Positions 62,101 to 64,000 of a stretch of 64,000 nucleotides of DNA are shown one piece after another. The position numbers and the translations under genes are program-made. Numbering within the stretch: position 1 is the stretch's first letter; each line of letters opens with the position of its first letter. Under the pieces are notes generated by a model. The model was not told where the DNA came from. It made no database searches and was given only the letters and a program-made list of their open reading frames with translations. Source of the DNA: Camarhynchus parvulus (taxonomy: Eukaryota > Chordata > Aves > Passeriformes > Thraupidae); contig NC_044573.1 of assembly GCF_901933205.1 (NCBI RefSeq), forward strand, positions 29,509,493 to 29,573,492. Direction: 5' to 3'.

Positions 62101-63782
62101 TTTCTTTCATATATTTATTTTTTCAGATACAAATGAAACACTGTAAAAAGGAATTTCAGTATGCCAATCCTAAAAATACTGGAATATAAATAAGGGCAAT
62201 CAATGCATGTAAACCATGACAATAACATTATTATAAAGATAGTGCCATTAGAACAAGTTAATATAAATTTATGCTTTATCAGCTTCCAACTCACACATCT
62301 ACATTGTAGAACTGAAGTGGTAAGAAAATTATCCTTTTTTTAATGTAGATATACTGAAATATCTGAAATATTAAATTTTTAAATCTCCTTTCTTAAGAGG
62401 TGTAATCTCATCTCATCTCATCTCATATGTTCTCTATGGTTTTCCTCAAGCGGAAAATGTGTGAATTCAATATACTTTTTTTAATATATCATTCAAGGTA
62501 CATTTTAATGATATCAAATGAGAAGTATTTACATACCCTTTTTGGTTTTCAGTGTTTTCCTCCACAGAGTAGAAAAGATTCCATCTGTCCAGTCATTAGT
62601 TGCAGCATCTAGTTTTCCAAACATTTGAGGAGCAGTAATAGCTTTGGGGTTCATGCGCATTTCCTTATGAGGCTGGCCACATTCTGTGAGTGCTCTCATT
62701 AATATAGTTATGACCATGGTTTTTCCAGACCCACTAGGTCCAAGTGTCATCAACCCATGACGTACTAGATTAGTTTCATACAACTATTAACAACATCAAA
62801 ATAAAATATTTCAATTTTAAAATCAAAATAAAAACAACTACATGCTTTAGAAAGATATTTGTTTGTACTTAGTAGTGATTAAGATGTATTAGACATACAA
62901 GTTATATGCTCAGGATTTAATTTAGCGTGCATTTGCTGAATTTTAATGTTTTGTGGAAGAGTACATATCTTCAGTTCCTAATCTTTTTAGCACTAAGCAA
63001 GTACACTATAAATGATTCACAGAACTAAATCTTACCTAAACTTTTTTAAGCTGCTGAAAACAGTTTTACAAGATTTGAAAAAGGGTTTTCTGTATTATTT
63101 AAAAGGAAAAATTAATAGTAGTAAAACATCAATACTACAGAAGTATGAGTAATTACTACAGTCTGAAATACATATGTATATGAAACAAACAGAGGGACTG
63201 CACTTCCTCCAGAACTGTGTATGGGTTTAGTTTCAGGAGAGTTCTCTACTGAATTTTATGTTTGTCATTTAATATTAGCCTTAGGTTTGCTGTGGAAGTG
63301 TCAGTCTGCCTATACAAGTATGAATGAACTGAATGGCACAAAACAGTGCTAATCCTCCGGGGTGCCAAAATCTTGTAAGATGAAACATACACAGTTTCTT
63401 CCTCTGCAAGCTGAATAAAAGCTTGTATCAGTCCAGGATGAAGATCTACAGGCACCACAGTGCAAGTCCCTTGAACTGGTCTTCCTCAGCATGGTGCACA
63501 CACAACCTTCAGTTTTTCCCATATGCGATGTGCAGGCTCTTGGGTAAGACAGTGGTCTAGCCACAAACACATTATTCTGACTCCTGATTGTGAAGAATGC
63601 TTTAGAAAAAGAAGTTTTACCTGAACAAGCTTAAGGTTCCATGGTGGGTGGTTAACCAATCCTGCCTCTTCAACCTGATGAGCTACTGCTGCCTGAAGCT
63701 CATCATAGGTACTGCTGTCCAACTGCAACCCCGGGAAGAGATCATTGATAAGACTCAGAAACAAAGGCTCATCTTCATCTAT
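6010..63782 (-). CDS. DNAH5: DNAH5, outer-arm axonemal dynein heavy chain, 3' half (45 exons, partial gene)
   Basis: This entry is the span of the spliced coding region; the exons are listed separately. The product is a motor subunit of the outer dynein arm, which hydrolyses ATP to slide axonemal microtubules in motile cilia and sperm flagella. The visible 2430 residues contain P-loops of AAA2 (GPSGSGKT, window residues 69-76), AAA3 (GEQGTAKT, 397-404) and AAA4 (GVGGSGKQ, 761-768), the stalk and microtubule-binding domain (about 980-1320), AAA5, AAA6 and the C-terminal domain ending in GVALLCDIK. If colinear with human DNAH5 (about 4624 residues), this is roughly residue 2195 to the end. All 45 exons keep one frame without stops, so the gene looks functional. 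The choice over DNAH8 rests on remembered human residues (GYFHPCREF in AAA3, [17 protein letters not shown] at the end). Tail, linker and AAA1 lie beyond the right edge, as does the promoter. Confidence 0.95.
6761..6882 (-). CDS. DNAH5: DNAH5 exon 44 of window: C-terminal domain
   Basis: 122 bases, [20 protein letters not shown] then [20 protein letters not shown] and S. Phase 1 in, phase 0 out at GTACGT. A Ser stands where human DNAH5 has Gly before EGVYIYG. Confidence 0.95.
8323..8370. repeat. Near-perfect inverted repeat, 22-bp arms, 4-base loop
   Basis: Left arm 8323-8344 (TAACTCATATAGCATTCAAG..) pairs with right arm 8349-8370 with a single mismatch, around the loop TTAG. In RNA the mismatch would be a G:U or A:C pair depending on the strand. 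No TE termini are recognised around it. Confidence 0.85.
8367..8417. repeat. Direct repeat of 22 bases, period 29
   Basis: Copies at 8367-8388 and 8396-8417 begin GTTAGTTCTAAT and differ at one base. The first copy overlaps the end of the hairpin at 8323-8370. Confidence 0.8.
8768..8965 (-). mobile_element. CR1 LINE 3' fragment
   Basis: The plus strand reads the complement of a CR1 3' end: GTTGGAAGAGACATGG, CCTGGTCCAACC, then ACATCTTGAAAACCTCCAG and GAGGCTGTTCCAGTG. 5'-truncated, as is usual for CR1. Confidence 0.75.
9221..9920 (-). mobile_element. CR1 LINE, 3' end with remnant of ORF2
   Basis: The plus strand starts ACCATAGAATCACATAGAAT and GGGTTGAAAGGGACCTT, the complement of a CR1 3' terminus. 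Upstream on the minus strand, 9907-9548 keeps a decayed ORF2 C-terminus with [39 protein letters not shown]. The frame is not continuous with the 3' part and there is a local pentamer expansion inside it. About 700 bases, 5'-truncated. Confidence 0.88.
9757..9783. repeat. (GAGCA)n, about 5 units, inside CR1
   Basis: Five GAGCA units in a row. In the CR1 ORF2 frame they produce a duplicated CSALLCSAL string, so the array probably expanded after insertion. Confidence 0.85.
9977..10166 (-). CDS. DNAH5: DNAH5 exon 43 of window: C-terminal domain
   Basis: 190 bases, [40 protein letters not shown] and [13 protein letters not shown], ending in phase 1 at GTAAGG. PxxFWxxGFFxPQxFLTA is the family motif across this junction. 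A CR1 fragment lies just downstream in the intron. Confidence 0.96.
10167..10256 (-). other. DNAH5: GC-AG intron, 90 bases
   Basis: The donor is GAG|GCAAGT, the ideal GC-type consensus, and the acceptor is TTCTTTCAG. Using the nearest GT would insert four bases and break the frame. Confidence 0.85.
10257..10409 (-). CDS. DNAH5: DNAH5 exon 42 of window: C-terminal domain; second GC donor
   Basis: 51 codons, [51 protein letters not shown]. LRQExxRxxxLLxxxRxSLxxLxxAxxGxxxMS is the dynein C-terminal motif. It ends at GAG|GCAAGT, again a GC donor, before a 90-base intron. Confidence 0.94.
10410..10927 (-). other. DNAH5: GC-AG intron, 518 bases
   Basis: The donor is GAG|GCAAGC and the acceptor TATAATTTAG. 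The flanking exons join PPDYVPHE to VKARLVKM, as in human DNAH5, leaving no GT alternative in frame at this point. Confidence 0.85.
10928..11084 (-). CDS. DNAH5: DNAH5 exon 41 of window: C-terminal domain; GC donor
   Basis: 157 bases, [20 protein letters not shown], then [20 protein letters not shown] and PPDYVPHE. The exon leaves in phase 0 at GAG|GCAAGC, a GC rather than GT donor. The next exon resumes VKARLVKM, matching human DYIPHEVKSRL, so the GC site is forced by the reading frame. Confidence 0.93.
11085..15567. other. DNAH5 intron, 4.5 kb
   Basis: The longest intron here. It contains an 18-base A run at 12649-12666 and a shorter A run near 12160. The open frames inside it, up to 139 codons at 14850-15269 on the minus strand, show no recognisable motif. 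No CR1 or LTR seen. Confidence 0.6.
12649..12666. repeat. (A)18 tract
   Basis: A homopolymer run on the plus strand; no adjoining retroposon body was recognised. Confidence 0.85.
15568..15728 (-). CDS. DNAH5: DNAH5 exon 40 of window: C-terminal region
   Basis: 161 bases, [39 protein letters not shown] and [13 protein letters not shown], ending in phase 2 (donor GTAAGT). PExFGLHxNAxIT is conserved. The 4.5-kb intron that follows is the longest in the window. Confidence 0.96.
16100..16201 (-). CDS. DNAH5: DNAH5 exon 39 of window: C-terminal region
   Basis: 34 codons, [20 protein letters not shown] then [14 protein letters not shown]. [21 protein letters not shown] is universal in axonemal chains. 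Donor AGG|GTAGGA. Confidence 0.96.
16402..16815 (-). mobile_element. CR1 LINE 3' fragment
   Basis: The plus strand reads ATAGAATCACAGGATCATTT, GTTGGAAAAGACCTTTAAGA, then the complement of the CR1 3'UTR and the end of ORF2 (CTTGAGGTCATGTCCTCTTG, CCTTTTCTCCAGGCT, CTCAGCCACTCCTCATATG). About 410 bases. Confidence 0.9.
16836..16851. repeat. (AT)n tract next to CR1
   Basis: Alternating TA/AT in a short block immediately beyond the CR1 fragment. Confidence 0.7.
17377..17493 (-). CDS. DNAH5: DNAH5 exon 38 of window: C-terminal region
   Basis: 39 codons, [20 protein letters not shown] then [36 protein letters not shown] is almost invariant across dyneins. Phase 0 at both ends, donor GTGAAT. Confidence 0.96.
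18401..18428. repeat. Dispersed 28-mer, copy 1
   Basis: Starts CAATGAGAGTGTTGGGAA and matches 21579-21606 at 26 of 28 positions. Family unknown. Confidence 0.75.
18422..18443. repeat. Perfect 22-bp palindrome
   Basis: Both arms read TCATCTGCTTA with no spacer. It contains two E-box-like hexamers (CATCTG and CAGATG) either side of TTATAA. It overlaps the end of the dispersed 28-mer. Confidence 0.85.
19483..19638 (-). CDS. DNAH5: DNAH5 exon 37 of window: AAA6 end / C-terminal domain start
   Basis: 52 codons, [52 protein letters not shown]. KxTNEPPxGxRANL/GLKRTxx and LYxLxFFHxxVQERRKFGP span this junction. Donor GTATTT. Confidence 0.96.
19795..20165 (-). mobile_element. CR1 LINE 3' fragment
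   Basis: The plus strand reads ACAGAATCATAGAATAGTTT, AAGTTGGAAAGGACCTTT, CATCCAGTCCAACCCCCCTG, TTCCAGGGATGGAGTATCCA and TCAGTGCTTCACCACCCTCA, all complementary to the CR1 3' region. About 370 bases. Confidence 0.92.
21579..21606. repeat. Dispersed 28-mer, copy 2
   Basis: Matches 18401-18428 at 26 of 28 bases; the sequence on either side does not obviously match beyond that. Confidence 0.75.
22125..22277 (-). CDS. DNAH5: DNAH5 exon 36 of window: AAA6
   Basis: 51 codons, [20 protein letters not shown], then [19 protein letters not shown]. GxWVxLQNCHLxxxWM-type and FRxWxTxExHxxFPIxxLQ are the best conserved C-terminal dynein motifs; here Gln replaces the usual Pro in TTEPH. Donor GTTTGT. Confidence 0.95.
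22278..24532. other. DNAH5 intron, 2.3 kb
   Basis: AT-rich. The open frames (for example 22385-22801, minus) have no recognisable domain. No TE recognised. Confidence 0.55.
24533..24606 (-). CDS. DNAH5: DNAH5 exon 35 of window: AAA6, 74-bp exon
   Basis: [20 protein letters not shown] then VSMEQ. SMGQGQExxAxxL is an invariant dynein AAA6 motif. The shortest exon here; its length is not a multiple of three, so skipping it would shift the frame. The donor CAG|GTGGGG departs from consensus at +3 to +6. Confidence 0.94.
24607..25548. other. DNAH5 intron, 0.9 kb
   Basis: AT-rich. Apart from the tandem 21-mer at 24790-24836 nothing is recognised. Confidence 0.6.
24790..24836. repeat. Tandem 21-mer, two identical copies
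   Basis: CATTTTCTAAACATTGACAT begins both copies, at 24790-24810 and 24816-24836, period 26. Confidence 0.9.
25549..25751 (-). CDS. DNAH5: DNAH5 exon 34 of window: AAA6 core
   Basis: 203 bases. [19 protein letters not shown], then [17 protein letters not shown] and [18 protein letters not shown] and PLICFLSxGSDPT are strongly conserved in AAA6. Phase 2 in, phase 1 out (donor GTATGA). Confidence 0.96.
25752..27036. other. DNAH5 intron, 1.3 kb
   Basis: AT-rich, with a TATA/CATA-rich microsatellite-like stretch near 25862-25900 and a 16-base-scale A run near 26586. Nothing else recognised. Confidence 0.6.
27037..27155 (-). CDS. DNAH5: DNAH5 exon 33 of window: AAA6
   Basis: 119 bases, [39 protein letters not shown], ending in phase 2 with donor GTGAGT. 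W..WF..D.PE....P.GY is the usual axonemal segment before the LLIRSWCPDR motif. Confidence 0.94.
27156..29082. other. DNAH5 intron, 1.9 kb
   Basis: Contains a pyrimidine-rich stretch at about 28850-28926. No gene or TE recognised. Confidence 0.6.
29083..29204 (-). CDS. DNAH5: DNAH5 exon 32 of window: AAA6
   Basis: 122 bases, [19 protein letters not shown] then [20 protein letters not shown] and NQ. WxNLxELxxLPxF is conserved. Phase 1 in, phase 0 out at GTAATA. Confidence 0.95.
29584..29774 (-). CDS. DNAH5: DNAH5 exon 31 of window: AAA6
   Basis: 191 bases, [20 protein letters not shown], then [20 protein letters not shown] and REFQTLIRG. RGLxExHKFLFxxLLxxxI is an AAA6 motif. Phase 2 in, phase 1 out at GTATTT. 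Confidence 0.95.
29875..30127 (-). CDS. DNAH5: DNAH5 exon 30 of window: AAA6, N-terminal part
   Basis: 253 bases, [20 protein letters not shown], then a charged helix and [37 protein letters not shown]. YRPxAxRxxxLYF is typical of the start of AAA6. Phase 1 in, phase 2 out. The next intron is only 100 bases. Confidence 0.95.
30957..31062 (-). CDS. DNAH5: DNAH5 exon 29 of window: AAA5/AAA6 helical linker
   Basis: 106 bases, [20 protein letters not shown] then [15 protein letters not shown], ending in phase 1. L(E)xxLLxxLSxxxGxxLxD is conserved. Donor GTTATG is weak. No initiator Met, so it is not seen as a separate open frame. Confidence 0.94.
31528..31710 (-). CDS. DNAH5: DNAH5 exon 28 of window: AAA5 to AAA6
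   Basis: 61 codons, [60 protein letters not shown]. [17 protein letters not shown] and the GLExQLL segment are invariant in dyneins. Consensus donor GTAAGT. Confidence 0.96.
32265..32345 (-). mobile_element. Short CR1 3' fragment
   Basis: The plus strand reads TGAATCATGGAATTGTTGG, TGTTGGAAGGGACCTTAAAG and ATCATCT, the complement of the last bases of CR1. About 80 bases only, in the intron between the AAA5 exons at 31528 and 32706. Confidence 0.75.
32706..32861 (-). CDS. DNAH5: DNAH5 exon 27 of window: AAA5, C-terminal part
   Basis: 52 codons, [39 protein letters not shown] and [10 protein letters not shown](R/K)PLLIEDxxEELDPxLDPxL is the AAA5 motif. Phase 0 at both ends; donor GTTAGT. Confidence 0.95.
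32862..34139. other. DNAH5 intron, 1.3 kb
   Basis: AT-rich with no recognised repeat or gene. Confidence 0.55.
34140..34295 (-). CDS. DNAH5: DNAH5 exon 26 of window: AAA5 core
   Basis: 52 codons, [52 protein letters not shown]. WxxxGLPxDxxSxxNGI and the RxPLxIDPQxQ motif are diagnostic of AAA5. A passerine-type LTR sits about 460 bases upstream in the preceding intron. Confidence 0.96.
34296..35321. other. DNAH5 intron, 1.0 kb, with LTR
   Basis: The LTR at 34752-35142 accounts for over a third of it. The rest is unremarkable. Confidence 0.65.
34752..35142 (+). mobile_element. Songbird-type ERV LTR, 3'-truncated, antisense in DNAH5 intron
   Basis: It begins TGTCCTGGTTTTGGCTGA and proceeds through GTACAGTGCTGTG, GTGCACAAAAAGCTGGGAG, AGCATGGCCAGGACAGCTGA and AAGGGATATTCCATACCAT to a TATATAAA box at 35015-35022, ending in TTACTATTACTA. 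I recognise this as an abundant passerine ERV LTR type. It lacks the 3' end and any internal genes. It lies opposite to DNAH5 transcription. Confidence 0.75.
35322..35493 (-). CDS. DNAH5: DNAH5 exon 25 of window: AAA5, N-terminal part
   Basis: 172 bases, [19 protein letters not shown] then [20 protein letters not shown] and [12 protein letters not shown]. GDxLLxxxFLSYxGPF is the degenerate AAA5 nucleotide-fold start. Phase 2 in, phase 0 out. Confidence 0.95.
36196..36323 (-). CDS. DNAH5: DNAH5 exon 24 of window: stalk coiled coil 2 to AAA5
   Basis: 128 bases, [20 protein letters not shown] then [20 protein letters not shown]. LIxGLxGExxRW marks the end of the stalk and start of AAA5 in every dynein. 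Ends in phase 2 within the Arg codon of QIKR. Confidence 0.96.
36659..36796 (-). CDS. DNAH5: DNAH5 exon 23 of window: stalk coiled coil 2
   Basis: 46 codons, [46 protein letters not shown]. Strong heptads, pairing with coiled coil 1. Acceptor TCCTTTGCAG, donor GTGAGA. Confidence 0.95.
36797..37959. other. DNAH5 intron, 1.2 kb
   Basis: AT-rich sequence between the microtubule-binding-domain exon and coiled coil 2. Nothing recognised. Confidence 0.55.
37960..38172 (-). CDS. DNAH5: DNAH5 exon 22 of window: microtubule-binding domain, second half
   Basis: 71 codons, [20 protein letters not shown] to [20 protein letters not shown] and [10 protein letters not shown]. The SxAxxxLxxWxxAM-type helix returns the chain to coiled coil 2. 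Phase 0 at both ends. Confidence 0.96.
38955..39122 (-). CDS. DNAH5: DNAH5 exon 21 of window: microtubule-binding domain, first half
   Basis: 56 codons opening [17 protein letters not shown], then [19 protein letters not shown] and [11 protein letters not shown]. The KPP turn and W in the PSW segment are typical of the globular tip that contacts tubulin. Phase 0 at both ends; GTAAGT donor. Confidence 0.96.
39981..40157 (-). CDS. DNAH5: DNAH5 exon 20 of window: stalk coiled coil 1, distal part
   Basis: 59 codons, [20 protein letters not shown] through [20 protein letters not shown] to [13 protein letters not shown]. AxPALEEAxxAL is the conserved end of CC1 before the microtubule-binding domain. 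The donor AAA|GTGAAT is non-standard but fits the frame. Confidence 0.94.
41011..41114 (-). CDS. DNAH5: DNAH5 exon 19 of window: stalk coiled coil 1
   Basis: 104 bases encoding [20 protein letters not shown] then [15 protein letters not shown], a charged Ala/Leu/Glu/Lys heptad region. Phase 1 in, phase 0 out at GTAAGT. Confidence 0.94.
41597..41715 (-). mobile_element. CR1 LINE 3' fragment
   Basis: The plus strand reads ATAGAACCATGGAATCACAG, GAGTTGGAAGGAATCTATCA and GATCTAGTCCAACTCCTGGC, then CTGCACAGGACACCCCAAGA. Typical CR1 3' terminus in minus orientation. Confidence 0.88.
42110..42190 (-). mobile_element. Short CR1-like 3' fragment
   Basis: AGAACCACAGAATCATCTAG, GGTGGGAAGAAACCCTCA and ATATCATCTAG on the plus strand resemble a diverged CR1 end. 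Confidence 0.55.
43682..43800 (-). CDS. DNAH5: DNAH5 exon 18 of window: stalk coiled coil 1, start
   Basis: 119 bases. [20 protein letters not shown] is the highly conserved root of the stalk, followed by heptad-rich [17 protein letters not shown]. Phase 2 in, phase 1 out; donor GTAAGC. Confidence 0.95.
44187..44413 (-). CDS. DNAH5: DNAH5 exon 17 of window: AAA4 end and stalk base
   Basis: 227 bases. [20 protein letters not shown] then [20 protein letters not shown] is the AAA4 Arg-finger region shared by dyneins. The exon ends SESCENYFQ in phase 2 and leads into the stalk. Confidence 0.95.
44984..45148 (-). CDS. DNAH5: DNAH5 exon 16 of window: AAA4 core
   Basis: 55 codons, [15 protein letters not shown] to [12 protein letters not shown]. 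NLHVVLxxSP is the conserved AAA4 sensor strand. Phase 0 at both ends, consensus GTAAGT donor. Confidence 0.95.
45584..45737 (-). CDS. DNAH5: DNAH5 exon 15 of window: AAA4 Walker B
   Basis: 154 bases, [19 protein letters not shown] then [19 protein letters not shown] and [16 protein letters not shown] is the AAA4 Walker B strand and NNLLSSGE follows it as in other dyneins. Phase 2 in, phase 0 out; donor GTAAGG. Confidence 0.96.
45971..45990. repeat. (A)20 tract
   Basis: Homopolymer A run in the intron just upstream of the AAA4 Walker B exon; it is a T run in the sense of the gene. Confidence 0.85.
46062..46192 (-). CDS. DNAH5: DNAH5 exon 14 of window: AAA4 Walker A
   Basis: 131 bases. [20 protein letters not shown] continues into [15 protein letters not shown], so the AAA4 P-loop GVGGSGKQ is intact. 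Ends in phase 2 at donor GTAAGA, with Arg split across the junction. Confidence 0.96.
46193..47805. other. DNAH5 intron, 1.6 kb
   Basis: AT-rich, nothing recognised. Confidence 0.55.
47806..47928 (-). CDS. DNAH5: DNAH5 exon 13 of window: start of AAA4
   Basis: 41 codons, [20 protein letters not shown] to [13 protein letters not shown]. The FFxDAMxHLxKIxR motif precedes the AAA4 P-loop in all axonemal chains. The donor AAG|GTTTGG is weak. Confidence 0.93.
48353..48545 (-). CDS. DNAH5: DNAH5 exon 12 of window: AAA3 to AAA4 linker
   Basis: 193 bases ([16 protein letters not shown] to LQAPKVYEE), acidic and less conserved, with [20 protein letters not shown] in the middle. Phase 2 in, phase 0 out at donor GTATTT. 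Confidence 0.93.
48546..50570. other. DNAH5 intron, 2.0 kb
   Basis: Contains a CAA/A-rich stretch near 48630-48660 and a short direct repeat at 49529-49574. No gene or TE recognised. Confidence 0.55.
49529..49574. repeat. Direct repeat of 18 bases, period 28
   Basis: ATCACTAGGAAATTTAAA occurs at 49529-49546 and again at 49557-49574. Confidence 0.88.
50571..50734 (-). CDS. DNAH5: DNAH5 exon 11 of window: AAA3 end
   Basis: 164 bases, [20 protein letters not shown] then [14 protein letters not shown] and CTRVIAD, ending in phase 2. [15 protein letters not shown] is a family-wide dynein motif near the end of AAA3. Confidence 0.95.
51344..51453 (-). CDS. DNAH5: DNAH5 exon 10 of window: AAA3 C-terminal part
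   Basis: 110 bases encoding [19 protein letters not shown] to LWQRTK. The GYFHPC segment is one of the stretches that favour DNAH5 over DNAH8, judged from remembered human sequences. Enters in phase 1 and leaves in phase 0 (donor GTATAA). Confidence 0.93.
52005..52218 (-). CDS. DNAH5: DNAH5 exon 9 of window: AAA3 core
   Basis: 214 bases, [20 protein letters not shown] through [20 protein letters not shown] to NASIDKIFG, ending in phase 1. GGGRND and PQRLKRQF are hallmarks of the dynein AAA3 sensor region. The donor GTACTT is weaker than most in the gene. Confidence 0.95.
53142..53182. repeat. (TA)n microsatellite, about 20 units
   Basis: Uninterrupted TA dinucleotides about 60 bases beyond the donor of the AAA3 Walker B exon. 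GAAGTCCA occurs directly on both sides of the array. Confidence 0.95.
53244..53366 (-). CDS. DNAH5: DNAH5 exon 8 of window: AAA3 Walker B
   Basis: 41 codons, [20 protein letters not shown] then [12 protein letters not shown], the AAA3 Walker B with two acidic residues, then FINEWGDQ. Phase 0 at both ends. A long TA microsatellite lies about 60 bases into the following intron. Confidence 0.95.
53367..55470. other. DNAH5 intron, 2.1 kb
   Basis: A block at about 54280-54600 is GC-richer than its surroundings and could be an unrecognised old mobile element. The rest is AT-rich. Confidence 0.5.
55471..55605 (-). CDS. DNAH5: DNAH5 exon 7 of window: AAA3 Walker A
   Basis: 45 codons. [13 protein letters not shown] is the intact AAA3 P-loop, with Ala before the Lys as in other axonemal chains. 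[16 protein letters not shown] closes the exon. Phase 0 at both ends; donor GTAAAA. Confidence 0.95.
55606..57238. other. Two DNAH5 introns flanking the exon at 56160
   Basis: The introns are 55606-56159 and 56303-57238. A 13-base tandem copy of GCAATGACTAGA lies near 56041-56065. Nothing else is recognised. Confidence 0.5.
56160..56302 (-). CDS. DNAH5: DNAH5 exon 6 of window: start of AAA3
   Basis: 143 bases entered in phase 1 ([16 protein letters not shown]) and ending TIAKQKK in phase 0 at a consensus GTAAGT donor. It contains [18 protein letters not shown], the conserved approach to the AAA3 P-loop. Confidence 0.94.
57239..57476 (-). CDS. DNAH5: DNAH5 exon 5 of window: AAA2 to AAA3 linker
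   Basis: 238 bases opening with [18 protein letters not shown] and containing [19 protein letters not shown] and [12 protein letters not shown]. It ends in phase 1 at donor GTAAGA. The MWSLGA helix is conserved in axonemal heavy chains before AAA3. Confidence 0.94.
57477..60734. other. DNAH5 intron, 3.3 kb
   Basis: Holds an old CR1 reverse-transcriptase remnant at about 58540-58990. The stretch 59040-60450 is not recognised and has no convincing open frame. Confidence 0.6.
58540..58990 (-). mobile_element. Ancient CR1-like LINE, reverse-transcriptase remnant
   Basis: On the minus strand the block reads as a decayed CR1 ORF2 core. The order is a GTP-QGS-type turn position, then FKIFIKSF in place of FNIFINDL, then FIDDTRLF in place of the FADDTKL catalytic box. 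There are stops and frame breaks, so it is inactive. It is far more diverged than the other CR1 pieces in the window, which suggests an older insertion. Boundaries are approximate. Confidence 0.65.
60735..60875 (-). CDS. DNAH5: DNAH5 exon 4 of window: AAA2 C-terminal helices
   Basis: 47 codons, [15 protein letters not shown] to LECNYIMQ, in phase 0 at both ends. The acceptor TTTTTTTCAG comes 82 bases after the previous exon. No methionine opens it, so it is easy to miss in an open-reading-frame scan. Confidence 0.93.
60958..61199 (-). CDS. DNAH5: DNAH5 exon 3 of window: AAA2 Walker B and sensor region
   Basis: 242 bases entered in phase 1. It encodes the AAA2 Walker B strand [20 protein letters not shown], then [19 protein letters not shown] and the [15 protein letters not shown] block that is nearly invariant among dyneins. 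It ends SWRPILQ with donor GTAACA, and is followed by an intron of only 82 bases. Confidence 0.95.
61200..62536. other. DNAH5 intron, 1.3 kb
   Basis: Contains an ATCTC pentamer array near 62405. Otherwise nothing recognised. Confidence 0.6.
62405..62426. repeat. (ATCTC)n, about 4 units
   Basis: Tandem pentamers on the plus strand, about 110 bases downstream of the AAA2 Walker A exon in the direction of the gene. Confidence 0.85.
62537..62783 (-). CDS. DNAH5: DNAH5 exon 2 of window: AAA2 Walker A
   Basis: 247 bases, starting in phase 0 with [10 protein letters not shown] and ending in phase 1 after KTKK. It carries the AAA2 P-loop GPSGSGKT followed by [16 protein letters not shown] and the [14 protein letters not shown] segment, all typical of axonemal heavy chains. 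The donor is GTATGT. Confidence 0.95.
62784..63620. other. DNAH5 intron, 0.8 kb
   Basis: The minus strand has two overlapping open frames (63246-63570) of protein-like composition but no recognisable domain. They are not needed by the DNAH5 splice chain. Confidence 0.5.
63621..63782 (-). CDS. DNAH5: DNAH5 exon 1 of window: entry into AAA2
   Basis: 54 codons, starting in phase 0 with [18 protein letters not shown] and ending PPWNLKLVQ. The acceptor is TTTGTTTCAG and the donor is GTAAAA. The segment links AAA1 to AAA2. If the exon structure matches the 79-exon human gene, this is the equivalent of exon 35. Confidence 0.92.
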
Positions 63783-64000
63783 CTGAAACAAAAAATGTTT
63801 AAAGGATGGTTATTCAAAGAACATTTCCAAATCAAAATTAGTCTCTGTTTTAAAAGAAAAAGCAATAATAACATACTTTCTAGATACAGATGCTTACAGA
63901 CAGCTAAAAGGAGAGCTTGCTACAAAAAGCAGCATTTTGAAAATGTCATCCACAAGCCATGCAAAAGAGAAATTCAGAATTGAACGAAATTTCCCACTGA
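63783..64000. other. DNAH5 intron, cut by the window edge
   Basis: Follows the TTTGTTTCAG acceptor of the first visible exon. The rest of the intron and all 5' exons lie outside. Confidence 0.8.

Noticed and set aside
6010..63782. Assignment to DNAH8 instead of DNAH5
   Set aside because: The paralogue is close, but the AAA3 stretch GYFHPCREF and the C-terminal [17 protein letters not shown] fit remembered human DNAH5 better. A tree with both paralogues would settle it.
1..64000. CRISPR arrays, bacterial operons, phage or plasmid features
   Set aside because: Every coding signal is a spliced eukaryotic gene and the repeats are avian retroelements or simple repeats.
1..64000. U12-type introns in DNAH5
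   Set aside because: None of the 44 donors read here matches the ATATCCTT or GTATCCTT consensus.

Overview
This is an AT-rich vertebrate nuclear window, almost certainly from a bird and probably a songbird. It carries several CR1 LINE 3' ends of avian type. It also has LTR fragments that I recognise, from memory only, as resembling songbird endogenous-retrovirus LTRs. There is no sign of prokaryotic sequence, operons, CRISPR or phage.

One gene fills about nine tenths of the window: the 3' half of the axonemal outer-arm dynein heavy chain DNAH5, on the minus strand. I could place 45 consecutive coding exons between 63782 and 6010. The splice phases agree at every junction and the exons sum to 7293 bases, an open frame of 2430 codons plus TAA. 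The product begins at the AAA1/AAA2 boundary and contains AAA2, AAA3, AAA4, the coiled-coil stalk with the microtubule-binding domain, AAA5, AAA6 and the full C-terminal domain. The 5' half (tail, linker, AAA1) lies beyond the right edge. DNAH5 rather than its paralogue DNAH8 is supported by residues remembered from the human proteins, most clearly in AAA3 and at the C-terminus.

Layout, left to right: 1-5700 is the intergenic flank downstream of DNAH5 and holds two LTR remnants. 5700-6009 is a short 3'UTR with two AATAAA signals. 6010-11084 holds the last five exons (C-terminal domain and end of AAA6), including two adjacent GC-AG introns. 11085-34295 encodes AAA6 and AAA5. 34140-43800 encodes the stalk and microtubule-binding domain. 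44187-63782 encodes AAA4, AAA3 and AAA2. The introns are mostly unremarkable AT-rich sequence with CR1 and LTR fragments, simple repeats and a few unexplained palindromic or duplicated segments.

I found no second gene and no undescribed system. The points most worth checking are the two consecutive GC-AG introns, a 22-bp-arm hairpin at 8323-8370, a perfect 22-bp palindrome at 18422-18443 beside a dispersed 28-mer, and a very old CR1 reverse-transcriptase fossil near 58.5-59.0 kb.
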